A stretch of 29,743 nucleotides of DNA from DATAVK01 sp036267755. GTDB taxonomy: Bacteria > Actinomycetota > Actinomycetes > JAFAQI01. Position 1 is the first letter of the stretch; each line of letters starts with the position of its first letter. Of this stretch, positions 20,839 through 27,733 are shown piece after piece. A model generated the notes under the pieces. It saw only the letters and a program-made list of their open reading frames with translations. It was not told the origin of the DNA and ran no database searches. A program made the translations under genes and the position numbers. The stretch covers positions 1 through 29,743 of the forward strand of contig DATAVK010000126.1 in NCBI GenBank assembly GCA_036267755.1. The letters are read 5' to 3'.

Positions 20839-21368
20839 GCGAAGCCGTGGTGGAGCGGAGCCCCAACCAGGTGCGGCGCATCGGCCGCCGAGTGGCCCCA
20901 CACCGCCCGCGCGCCGGCCTCGCCGACTCGGACGGTCTGGACGATGGTGCCGACAGCAAAGACGACGGCCAGGACGCCCGCGATCACGGCCAGGCCCGCC
21001 GCTCCGGAGTCGACGCGGGCCGCGGTGAGGTGGCGACCGCTGCCGCGGCGCCGGACCAGCTCGACCACGACCGCCGCGACCACCAGCCCGATCACCGGGA
21101 TCAGCAGCTGGTGGGCCAGGTGCTCGTGCCGGTCGATCGCTGGGGTCGAGCCGACTTCCTTCTTGAGGTTCTCCCCGGTCCTGTAGGTGATCGGCAGCAG
21201 GATGAGGGCAAGAACGCTGAGCACCAGCGGTCCGACGTTGAGGTACTGCCGGGCCCGCGGCCAGATCCCGGCGAGCAGGACCGCAACCGCTGCCACGGGA
21301 AGCAGGACCACCGTGGCGTGGATGATCAGCGGGTGGAGCGGCAAGCCATCGATCGTCTTGGGGATCAC
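20835..21368 (-). CDS. DUF2231 integral membrane protein
   Basis: A 177-residue membrane protein with four hydrophobic helices. The first carries the family pattern GLPLHPLIIHATVVLLPVAAVAVLLAGIW, with the conserved HPLxxH. Helix 2 is VGPLVLSVLALILLPITY, followed by the loop TGENLKKEV. Helix 3 is LLIPVIGLVVAAVVVELV, and helix 4 is GLAVIAGVLAVVFAVGTIVQTVRVGEAGARAVWG. His residues in helix 1 and the loop (DRHEHLAHQ) could bind haem or a metal, as suggested for relatives. The start is the GTG at 21368 with GGAAGGA upstream. The 21369-21481 gap contains a GGCGC/GCGCC hairpin near 21455 that may terminate the upstream minus-strand cluster. Confidence 0.8.
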   Translation of the reverse strand: MIPKTIDGLPLHPLIIHATVVLLPVAAVAVLLAGIWPRARQYLNVGPLVLSVLALILLPITYRTGENLKKEVGSTPAIDRHEHLAHQLLIPVIGLVVAAVVVELVRRRGSGRHLTAARVDSGAAGLAVIAGVLAVVFAVGTIVQTVRVGEAGARAVWGHSAADAPHLVGAPLHHGFA

Positions 21369-21481
21369 GCGGATGGTCCTTCCGTCCGGCGCAGGTCATC
21401 GCGCGAGCAGGTCAACTCCCGCTAGACACGGTCCGACACCGGCGCCGGTTCACCAGCGCCGTGATCCTCACTCCACGTCGG

Positions 21482-21703
21482 TCACCGTGCGTCGAGGTCA
21501 ATCACCTGCACATCGTCGGCGGCATTCTCCGGGTGTCCGGTGTCGTCGGCAACAGTGACACTGACATGCCACATCCCGCCGGCGCCACCGGACACGCTCA
21601 GCCCGGTCACCTCACACCCCTGCAACTCAGCCTGCGACCGAGCGACGTACCTAGCTTGTTCGCAGGTGTGAGCCGTGACCATCCATGGACCGATGTCGGT
21701 CAT
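21482..21703 (-). CDS. Small hypothetical protein (73 aa)
   Basis: A 73-residue soluble protein: MTDIGPWMVTAHTCEQARYV, then an alpha helix (ARSQAELQGC) and three likely beta strands (EVTGLSVSGG, GMWHVSVTVADD, DVQVIDLDAR). I do not recognise the family. The ATG at 21703 begins one base after the TGA of the membrane-anchored gene upstream (TGACATG), so the two are one operon. A longer frame beginning at 21721 would overlap that gene and lacks a ribosome binding site. Confidence 0.6.
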   Translation of the reverse strand: MTDIGPWMVTAHTCEQARYVARSQAELQGCEVTGLSVSGGAGGMWHVSVTVADDTGHPENAADDVQVIDLDAR

Positions 21704-21704
21704 G

Positions 21705-22274
21705 TCAGGAGACGGACGCACCGGTGACGGGTGTGTCGCTCGCGCCGACGACGCGGTCGAAGACCGCCCGGTAGTGCTGCATCGCCTGGCGCAGGTCCTC
21801 GGTGTCCGACGAACCCTCGGTGCGCCAGCGCTGCTCGGTCTCGGCGCCCCTGCGGTAGTGGTCGACCACGTCGGCGTTGTCGACGGAGAGCAGCGACGCG
21901 CGCTCGTCCTGGTCGCTCGTGGGGTACCCGCGGTCGCTCATCGCCGAGGTCAGCAGGGTGTGGGCCATCGCGACGGACTCCGGCGGGGCGTCGACGAAAC
22001 GCTCCTGGACCATCCGCCACTCGGAGCGGTAACGCTCCGCCGCGTCCGCCGACAACGGCCGGATGTCGAGCTGTTCGCGACGCTCGGTGCGCGCCTGAAG
22101 GTCGCGTTCGCCCTTGCGGCGGCTGTCGTTGTCCTGCACGGTGCGGTCGTACTCCGGCCCGAACTGTTGCTTGAGTGCCGACCGCCGCTTAGCACTGCGA
22201 GCCGCCGCGATCGCGATGGCAGCCAGTACGACGACGGCGACGATGACGATGACGAGAACGATGGTTCCCGACAT
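21705..22274 (-). CDS. Membrane-anchored hypothetical protein
   Basis: A 189-residue protein with an N-terminal membrane helix, TIVLVIVIVAVVVLAAIAIAA, then a basic cytoplasmic region (RSAKRRSALKQQFGPEYDRT) and a helical soluble domain. Conserved-looking motifs are FGPEYDRTVQD, ERDLQARTERREQLDIRPLS, ERYRSEWRMVQERFVDAPPESV, SDRGYPTSD and LSVDNADVVDHYR. They correspond to a widespread actinobacterial protein of unknown function that I recognise by pattern only. The ATG at 22274 has GGGAGG 6 nt upstream. It is followed at one base by the 73-aa gene, and a small zinc-ribbon ORF precedes it. Confidence 0.75.
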   Translation of the reverse strand: MSGTIVLVIVIVAVVVLAAIAIAAARSAKRRSALKQQFGPEYDRTVQDNDSRRKGERDLQARTERREQLDIRPLSADAAERYRSEWRMVQERFVDAPPESVAMAHTLLTSAMSDRGYPTSDQDERASLLSVDNADVVDHYRRGAETEQRWRTEGSSDTEDLRQAMQHYRAVFDRVVGASDTPVTGASVS

Positions 22275-22307
22275 GGAGACCTCCCTGGTCAGATGAGGGC
22301 TGCGGTG

Positions 22308-22406
22308 TCAGCGCTTGTGACGTGCACCACAGCGGATGCAGTACTGATCCCCGGCGGTTCGGTGGGAAAACGGGGCTACTCGCTGGTCGTCACCGAGGTG
22401 ACGCAT
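22308..22406 (-). CDS. Very small zinc-ribbon-like protein (32 aa)
   Basis: An ATG at 22404-22406 with GAGGTGA 5 nt upstream opens a 32-codon frame ending in TGA at 22308. The product starts MRHLGDDQRVAPFSHRTAGD and ends QYCIRCGARHKR. The CIRCG knuckle with nearby histidines (SHRT, ARHK) would bind one zinc ion. It sits between the FHA-HTH gene and the membrane-anchored gene on the same strand. The coding call rests on the strong ribosome binding site, the CxxC motif and the lack of another explanation for this interval. Confidence 0.6.
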   Translation of the reverse strand: MRHLGDDQRVAPFSHRTAGDQYCIRCGARHKR

Positions 22407-22433
22407 CCGGTCACCTCAGCACTCAGCGCGTCC

Positions 22434-23048
22434 TCAGACCCACCCTTGCTCGCGGGCTAGCCGGCACAGCGACCGGCGTTTCCCGGCATCCGGAGCGTCC
22501 GACAGGCCGACCTTGACGTAGATCCGCCGCAGCGCCGCCTTCACCGCTTCGGTTGCCGCGGGAGTTCCCAGTGCCGCCGCGATGGCGGCATTCGAGGCCG
22601 GCTCCTCGTCGCCGGACAGCCATGGCGCGGCCAGGTGCTGGACCACCTGCAGCTGGTACGGCGACAACGCGACGGTCGGCGCCAGATCGGGGAGCTCCAA
22701 GGATGTCGTGCTCTCGGCATCGGTGGCGTCGGGAGGCAGTGACACCACGAGCCGGACCGTGGCGATATCGAGATGACAACCGTCGCGCAGCCACGCCCTG
22801 GTTCCGGCCGCCAACCTGGTCTTGTCGAGGTACGTGCCGTTGCGGCTGCCGAGGTCTTCGACGTACCACCGGTCGAAGGTTCCGTGATGGATCGCGGCGT
22901 GCTCTCGGCTGACCGAGCGTTCGAGCAGCCGTACCTCGCAGCCCGAATCGCGGCCGATCCGCATCCCGTCGACCAGCGGGACCGAGCCTCCGTTTGGCAG
23001 CCAGAGGCTGTCCACCACTCGTCGTCCGCCGTCGGTCAGTGGGTGCAC
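22434..23048 (-). CDS. FHA-domain protein with C-terminal helix-turn-helix
   Basis: A 204-residue protein. Residues about 25-110 form a forkhead-associated domain that should bind phosphothreonine: MRIGRDSGCEVRLLERSVSREHAAIHHG, then WYVEDLGSRNGTYLDKTRLA, with the Gly-Arg, Ser-x-x-His and Asn-Gly positions intact. The C-terminal region (about 130-204) reads LSPYQLQVVQHLAAPW and ASNAAIAAALGTPAATEAVKAALRRIYVKVG, a LuxR-like helix-turn-helix, ending LCRLAREQGWV. It may link a Ser/Thr protein kinase signal to DNA. The start is a GTG at 23048 that overlaps the upstream 33-aa ORF by 13 bp; a later GTG-GTG pair (VVDSLWLP) is possible. A SigB/SigF-like promoter stands before the small ORF. Confidence 0.82.
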   Translation of the reverse strand: MHPLTDGGRRVVDSLWLPNGGSVPLVDGMRIGRDSGCEVRLLERSVSREHAAIHHGTFDRWYVEDLGSRNGTYLDKTRLAAGTRAWLRDGCHLDIATVRLVVSLPPDATDAESTTSLELPDLAPTVALSPYQLQVVQHLAAPWLSGDEEPASNAAIAAALGTPAATEAVKAALRRIYVKVGLSDAPDAGKRRSLCRLAREQGWV

Positions 23049-23137
23049 AGCGCGTTGATGAGCTGCCCCTTGCTCATCGATGACCAGCCGTCGATCGCCT
23101 CGTACTGCGCGTCGTCCTTGACGCTGCTGCGTGCCAT
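23036..23137 (-). CDS. Very small protein (33 aa), DUF7218-like start
   Basis: An ATG at 23135-23137 preceded by GGAGG (spacing about 6) opens a 33-codon frame. The product is MARSSVKDDAQYEAIDGWSS followed by MSKGQLINALCTH. The first half resembles the start of small actinobacterial stress proteins of the DUF7218 type. The second half resembles the first helix of a SAP/Rho-N-like domain. Its stop overlaps the GTG start of the FHA gene by 13 bp, so it may drive that gene's translation. Family similarity is from memory. The strong ribosome binding site and the promoter in front make it likely real. Confidence 0.65.
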   Translation of the reverse strand: MARSSVKDDAQYEAIDGWSSMSKGQLINALCTH

Positions 23138-23172
23138 GCCAGCCTCCATCCCTCGAGGGTCGTGGTCGGCTG

Positions 23173-23197
23173 ATACCCCGCCATCGGGGTCGATAAC
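23173..23197 (-). promoter_or_regulatory. SigB/SigF-like stress promoter
   Basis: On the minus strand CGTT (GTT at 23197-23195) is separated by 16 bp from GGGTAT (23178-23173). The consensus for actinobacterial general-stress sigma factors of the SigB/SigF group is GTTT, 14-17 bp, GGGTAT. Transcription would start near 23165, leaving a short leader with GGAGG before the 33-aa ORF. The interval also forms an ACCCCG/CGGGGT hairpin that could terminate the upstream gene. Confidence 0.5.
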
Positions 23198-23225
23198 GCG
23201 CAACCCGAGGCGAGCCGCTGCATGG

Positions 23226-23603
23226 TTATCCGCGGGTCTGATTCCCGAGAAGTTGTGACATCCGTCGGGTGCGCAACGCCGCTCCCCGATGCGCGTCGAT
23301 GAGCGCGCCGATCAGCTCGGCACGTCCGGCGGCATCCTCACCGCATGCCGCCCAGTTCCGCCGATTGAGCCACGCGCCATTCAGCGCCTCGTCGTGCGGA
23401 AGCGATGGGAGTGCGGCGATCCGGGACCTGGCGGCGTCCTCACCGAGCTCGCACATGGTGGCCGCCGCGACCCACGCGTCGCGTGATTCCATGGCGAGGT
23501 CGGTCAGCAGCTCGCGCTCTTCGCCGCGACGCACGGCTTCCAGATAGCGGCTCTCTGCTTCGGTCGCAACCCGTAATGCCCGCTCATACTCGGTATCCAA
23601 CAT
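23226..23603 (-). CDS. Hypothetical helical protein (125 aa)
   Basis: A 125-residue soluble, mostly alpha-helical protein: MLDTEYERALRVATEAESRYLEAVRRGEERELLTDLAMESRDAWVAAATM, then ALPSLPHDEALNGAWLNRRN and GALIDAHRGAALRTRRMSQLLG. Heptad-like spacing in the first 60 residues suggests a coiled coil. I do not recognise a family. The ATG at 23603 has GGGAAGG about 8 nt upstream. The 102-bp gap to the LLM gene is AT-richer than its surroundings (TTTATTTGACC and GGGTTAAC on the minus strand) and probably holds this gene's promoter. Confidence 0.65.
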   Translation of the reverse strand: MLDTEYERALRVATEAESRYLEAVRRGEERELLTDLAMESRDAWVAAATMCELGEDAARSRIAALPSLPHDEALNGAWLNRRNWAACGEDAAGRAELIGALIDAHRGAALRTRRMSQLLGNQTRG

Positions 23604-23705
23604 CGGGTGACCTTCCCCGGCAGTTAACCCATACGGTCAAATAAAGCACACCCACGGCAAACGCAACAGGGAACGGTCGAGGCCGCCATGGGCCAACCGG
23701 GTTGA

Positions 23706-24503
23706 TCAGGAACCCGTGCTGTCTCGGAACAGTTCGCGGGCCTGCCCGGTGAGCCGGATCGTCGCGTCCACGTCGGGGTCGTCCTCTGCCGGTTGGACGA
23801 CCACGGTGGTCGCCCCGGCGTCGGCGTACTCCGCCATGGTCGTCGCGAGCTCGCCGGCGTCTCTTCCGGCCGACTCCAGGTACACGACGACCTCGTGCGG
23901 TCGGGTGGCGGCGGCCGTCTCGACGGCCCGTCGTACCCCCTCGGGCGTGATCGGTACGTCGAGAACCATCCCGTCCGCGAGCGCGCCGGCCAGCGCGAGC
24001 GTCTTGGGGCCGCGGGCCCCGACGAGCAGCGGCGGCGGCGGGGTGGGCGGCCAGTCGAGGGCGACCGCGTCGAGCCGGACGTAGTCGCCGTCCGTCGTGA
24101 CGGTCTCCCCGTGGAGCAGCGACCGCGCGGCGGTGACCCACTCGCGCAGCAGGCCCATGGGGGACGCCGCACCCGCGCCGACCTGGTCCATCCACGCCAG
24201 CACGCCGTGCCCAACGGCAGGCACGAATCGTCCGGGGAACAGCCTTTCCACCGTTGCCAGCTCCATGGCGGCGAGCGCCGGGTTGCGCAGCGGCACGGGA
24301 AGCAGGCCGACGCCGACCCGGAGCGAGGTGCTCCAGGCGAGCGCCGCCGTGGCGCTGGACAGGCCGCCTTCTTGGAAGCAGTCCTCCCACAACCACAGTT
24401 CGTCGAGGAGGACGGACTCGGCTGCGTCCACGAACCCTTGCAGCCGCTCGGGCGGCAGCGACGGCCGGAAGATCACGCCCACTCTCGGCGTCGCGCCGGT
24501 CAT
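23706..24503 (-). CDS. LLM-class (F420/flavin-dependent) oxidoreductase
   Basis: A 265-residue luciferase-like monooxygenase family enzyme with a TIM-barrel fold, probably using F420 or FMN. Features are GVIFRPSLPPERLQGFVDAAESVLLDELWLWEDCFQEGGLSSATAALAWS, LRVGVGLLPVPLRNPALAAMELATVERLFPGRFVPAVGHG and LREWVTAARSLLHGETVTTDGDYV. The motif PPLLVGARGPKTLALAGALADGMVLD and a strand-rich C-terminus follow. These are standard for the family; substrate is unknown. The ATG at 24503 overlaps the TGA of the CGNR gene as ATGA. The protein is slightly shorter than most relatives (about 290-330), and no frameshift is visible. Confidence 0.9.
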   Translation of the reverse strand: MTGATPRVGVIFRPSLPPERLQGFVDAAESVLLDELWLWEDCFQEGGLSSATAALAWSTSLRVGVGLLPVPLRNPALAAMELATVERLFPGRFVPAVGHGVLAWMDQVGAGAASPMGLLREWVTAARSLLHGETVTTDGDYVRLDAVALDWPPTPPPPLLVGARGPKTLALAGALADGMVLDVPITPEGVRRAVETAAATRPHEVVVYLESAGRDAGELATTMAEYADAGATTVVVQPAEDDPDVDATIRLTGQARELFRDSTGS

Positions 24504-25069
24504 TGGGTGCTCGCCATGGTGTCCGCCTTTCGTGCCCGGTACGCCGCGACCGCCGCTCGGTTACCGCAGCCGGAGTCGCAGTAACGCTTCGAGCGGTTCT
24601 TCGACAGGTCGACGACGACGTTGCCACACCCTTGGTAGCCGCAGACCCGCAGCCGGCTCAGCTCGTCCGCGCGGACCACATCGGTCAGCGCCATGGCGGC
24701 CTCGACGGCCATTCGGGTCGCCAGCGGCGCCTGCGGCGGCGTCGCGTGCAGGTGGTAGTCCCAGTCGTCATGGCGAACCAGCTGCGGGACCGCGTTCATC
24801 TCCCGCAGCATCCGGTTGACCCGCGCGACCGTCTCGTCGCGGTCCGACGACCAGAACTCGCGCAGCTCCTGGCGGAGCTGGCGGACCGCACGCAGCTCGG
24901 CCAGGTCGTGGGTGCGGTCTCCGGTCCATCCCCAGGCGGTCACGAACTCGTCGAGCGAGGCGACATCGGGAAGCAGCTCCTCGTCGCCGTCGACGGTGTT
25001 CACGAGGGCCGCGGCGGCTTGCAGAGCAACCTCGGTGTCATGAGCGAAAATCAACTTGACTCCTGACAT
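24500..25069 (-). CDS. CGNR zinc-finger protein (ABATE-type putative regulator)
   Basis: A 189-residue protein with an N-terminal ABATE-like helical domain (LIFAHDTEVALQAAAALVNTVDG, LDEFVTAWGW, LRAVRQLRQELREFW). The C-terminal CGNR zinc finger reads CGYQGCGNVVVDLSKNRSKRYCDSGCGNRAAVAAYRARK. The four cysteines and the CGN-R signature are intact. CGNR proteins are thought to be transcription regulators. GAGG lies 6 nt before the ATG at 25069. It is translationally coupled to the LLM oxidoreductase and divergent from the EamA transporter, the usual layout for a regulator and its export target. Confidence 0.9.
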   Translation of the reverse strand: MSGVKLIFAHDTEVALQAAAALVNTVDGDEELLPDVASLDEFVTAWGWTGDRTHDLAELRAVRQLRQELREFWSSDRDETVARVNRMLREMNAVPQLVRHDDWDYHLHATPPQAPLATRMAVEAAMALTDVVRADELSRLRVCGYQGCGNVVVDLSKNRSKRYCDSGCGNRAAVAAYRARKADTMASTQ

Positions 25070-25161
25070 GGCTGGCCTCTAGCGTCATCAGCATAAGCAC
25101 GCCTGACTCATTACATCTCGACAAGCAGCGTCTCACAACTCGGTCGCGAAGGAGGTCAATC

Positions 25162-26166
25162 ATGACGGTATCCACGTCGCCTCGGGCGGTGTCGCAGCCG
25201 CAGGGTCTTGGCCTCGCGGTGCTCACGGCAGCGACGTTCGCGACGTCCGGGACCTTCGCCACCTCGCTGCTCGATGCCGGCTGGTCGCCCGCGGCGGCCG
25301 TGACCGTCCGCCTCCTGATCGCGGCGCTCGCCCTAACCGTCCCTGCCGTTCTCGCGATGCGCGGCCAGTGGTCGCGCGTGGCCGGAACGTCGCGCGTCAT
25401 GCTCAGCTACGGCGTGATCGCCGTCGCGGGCTCGCAGCTGTGTTACTTCAACGCCGTCGAGCACCTGTCGGTCGGGATCGCTCTGCTGCTGGAGTACCTC
25501 GGGATCGTGCTGATCGTGGCCTGGCAGTGGGTGCGTCACGGGCAGCGCCCACAGCCACTCACGATCGCCGGTGTGGTCGTCGTCATGGCTGGCCTCGTGC
25601 TGGTGCTGAACATCAGCGGCCAGCAGCACCTCAACCTGATCGGGGTGGTGTGGGGCCTCGGCGCGGCGGTCGGTCTCGCGACGTTCTTCGTCATCGCCGC
25701 CGGGTTGGACGACGGTGGTCTGCCCCCACTGGCAATGGCGTGGGGTGGCATGGCGATCGGTGCTGCCTGCCTGCTGCTGCTCGGCCTCGTGCACGCCGTC
25801 GGCATGAACGTGTCGACACACTCGGTGGTCTTCCTTCACCACCGGACCAGCTGGGTCGTGCCGGTGCTCGGCTTGGCGCTGATCGCCGGCGCCATCCCGT
25901 ACGCGACCGGCATTCCCGCGGCGCAGATCCTCGGCGCGAAGCTCGCGTCTTTCGTGGGCTTGTGCGAGGTGCTATTCGCCGCGGTGTTCGCGTGGCTGGG
26001 TCTCGGCCAGCACCTTCAGACCCTGCAGATCGTCGGCGGTGTGCTGGTCCTCATCGGGATCGGCATCGTCCGCGCTGACGAGCCGGAGCAGATGGCGGCG
26101 GAACCTGATCCCGACCTCGATGACTTGTCAGGCGCCTCGGCCCGCGTACCCGCCGGAGTGTCCTGA
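25162..26166 (+). CDS. EamA-family (DMT) transporter
   Basis: A 334-residue membrane protein with ten helices in two EamA repeats, such as GLAVLTAATFATSGTFATSLLDAGWSPAAAVTVRLLIAALAL and the second repeat's GLALIAGAIPYATGIPAAQILGAKLASFVGLCEVLFAAVFAWLGLG. It most resembles RhtA/YdcZ-type metabolite exporters; substrate is unknown. AAGGAGGT lies 7 nt before the ATG at 25162. It is divergent from the CGNR gene. The soluble tail ends DDLSGASARVPAGVS, encoded by palindrome copy B, which also supplies the stop. The original C-terminus may have ended earlier, near EPEQMAAEPDPDL. Confidence 0.92.
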   Translation: MTVSTSPRAVSQPQGLGLAVLTAATFATSGTFATSLLDAGWSPAAAVTVRLLIAALALTVPAVLAMRGQWSRVAGTSRVMLSYGVIAVAGSQLCYFNAVEHLSVGIALLLEYLGIVLIVAWQWVRHGQRPQPLTIAGVVVVMAGLVLVLNISGQQHLNLIGVVWGLGAAVGLATFFVIAAGLDDGGLPPLAMAWGGMAIGAACLLLLGLVHAVGMNVSTHSVVFLHHRTSWVVPVLGLALIAGAIPYATGIPAAQILGAKLASFVGLCEVLFAAVFAWLGLGQHLQTLQIVGGVLVLIGIGIVRADEPEQMAAEPDPDLDDLSGASARVPAGVS

Positions 26167-26173
26167 CAAATCG
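26121..26173. repeat. 53-bp dispersed palindrome, copy B
   Basis: Arms GACTTGTCAG (26122-26131) and CTGACAAATC (26163-26172) flank a 31-bp centre that shares CGGCCC, CCCGC and GGAGTGTC with copy C. It encodes the end of the EamA transporter. The 90 bp that follow hold no gene; they contain only the AGAGGGG ribosome binding site of the next gene. Confidence 0.85.
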
Positions 26174-26263
26174 GCGCACCCCAACTGTCGATTTCGGGTG
26201 ATCGGCTTCGTTGTCAGGCTGAAGGGCCGGGACGACGCCGACCCTCGCCGAGAGGGGTACGAG

Positions 26264-27721
26264 ATGCACAACGCCAGCCGGCGAAGCCAGTGGATCGCGC
26301 TCTACGTGCTGTGCTTCGGAATGCTGATGATCGTCCTGGACGCCACCGTGGTGAACGTCGCGCTGCCGTCGATCCAGGCCGATCTCGGCTTCTCCTCGTC
26401 GAGCCTGGCCTGGGTCGTCAACGCCTACCTCATCAGCTTCGGCGGCCTGCTCCTGCTCGCCGGTCGGCTGGGCGACCTGGTCGGCCGTCGTACCGTCTTC
26501 CTCTTTGTGCTTGCCGTCTTCACGGCCGCCTCGCTGCTGTGCGGGTTGGCGGATAGCCGGCCGATGCTGATCGCCGCCAGGTTCGCCCAGGGCGCCGGCG
26601 GGGCCATGACGTCCGCCGTGATCCTCGGCATGATCGTGACGATGTTCCCGCAGCCTCGGGAGCAGGCGAAGGCGATCGGCGTGTTCGCGTTCGTCGCCTC
26701 CGCGGGTTGAGCGGTCGGGCTGCTCGCGGGCGGCATCGTGACCCAGGCCATCAACTGGCACTGGATCTTCTTCCTGAACGTCCCGATCGGTGCCGCGACC
26801 GCCATCCTGGCCCGGCGACTCATCAGCAGCGATCGCGGTACCGGGTTCGCAGCCGGAGCCGACGTCCCGGGAGCCGGGCTGATCACTGCCGCGCTGATGC
26901 TCGGCGTCTACACGATCGTCAAGCCGGCCGCCGAGCTCGGCTGGACGGCCGCTCGCACCGAGGAGTTGATGGCCGGAGCCGTGCTGCTCCTCGTCGGCTT
27001 CGTCGCCCGCGAGGCGACGGCATCGAGCCCGCTCATGCCGTTGCGCATCTTCCGCTCCCGCAACGTCGTCGGTGCAAACCTGATCCAGGTCAGTGGTGGG
27101 GCCGGGATGTTCGGTGTGTTCTTCCTCGGCGCCCTCTACCTCCAGCGGGTCCTCGGGTACGACGCCCTGCACATCGGCCTGGCGTTCCTGCCGGTCACGG
27201 TGATCATGGGGACGCTGTCCGTCCGCTACTCCGAGCGATCGATCATGCGGTTCGGCGCTCGTCCCGTGTGCGTCGCCGGGTTGCTGCTGCTCGTGGCCGG
27301 ACTGGTGCTGTTCAGCCGCTCGCCGGTGAATGCTGGGTACGTCGAGCAGCTGCTGCCGGCGATGGTCCTGCTCGGCAGCGGCGCCGGGCTGTGCTTCCCC
27401 GCGGTGATGGGCCTCGCGATGTCAGGGGCGACGCTGGCCGATGCCGGCCTCGCCTCGGGCCTCGTGAACACCACGGGACAGGCCGGCGATGCGCTGGGTC
27501 TCGCGGTCATGGCCACGCTGTCGGCGGCACGGAGCCAGCGACTGCTCGCGGCCGGTCACCCCACGGCCACCGCACTTACGTCGGGGTACCACGTGGCGTT
27601 CTGGCTCGCCGCGGGGCTGGTGCTCGGCGCTGTCGTCGTCGCGCTCACCGTCCTCGAGTCACCGGCTACGCACTGCGACCTGTCAGTGGCTCCGGCCCAA
27701 GTCCCCGCTGGAGTGTCCTGA
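26264..27721 (+). pseudogene. DHA2-family MFS exporter interrupted by an in-frame TGA
   Basis: A 14-helix drug exporter reading frame that is intact except for one TGA at 26708-26710. The first part (148 codons from ATG 26264, with GAGGGG 8 nt upstream) carries MLMIVLDATVVNVALPSIQADLGFSSSSLAWVVNAYLISFGGLLLLAGRLGDLVGRRTVF and stops at FAFVASAG. The same frame continues at once with AVGLLAGGIVTQAINWHWIFFLNVPIG through the remaining helices to VLESPATH. The family normally has Gly at the stop position (SAGGAVG), so GGA to TGA is a single G-to-T change. No other frameshift is seen, so the damage is recent, a sequencing error or a readthrough site. A GTG at 26738 could restart translation but would lack the first four helices. 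Ends in CDLSVAPAQVPAGVS from palindrome copy C. Confidence 0.85.
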
Positions 27722-27728
27722 CAAGTCG
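27676..27728. repeat. 53-bp dispersed palindrome, copy C
   Basis: Arms GACCTGTCAG (27677-27686) and CTGACAAGTC (27718-27727). The centre begins TGGCTCCGGCCCAAGTCCCC. It is closest to copy A at the left and to copy B at the right. It encodes the end of the interrupted exporter and lies 6 bp before the stop of the convergent beta-helix gene, where it may serve as a bidirectional terminator. Confidence 0.85.
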
Positions 27729-27733
27729 GGCGG

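Noticed and set aside
21369..21481. Possible small gene in the gap before the DUF2231 gene
   Set aside because: No frame with a ribosome binding site and convincing composition was found. The interval shows only a GGCGC/GCGCC hairpin and probably a promoter.
26708..26710. TGA recoded as glycine or selenocysteine
   Set aside because: Many genes in the window terminate with TGA, the expected residue is Gly rather than Cys, and no selenocysteine insertion hairpin was recognised. A point mutation or sequence error is simpler.
26738..27721. Separate start of a shorter transporter at GTG 26738
   Set aside because: It lacks the first four helices and has no ribosome binding site. The upstream part is in the same frame and completes the family, so one interrupted gene is the better model.
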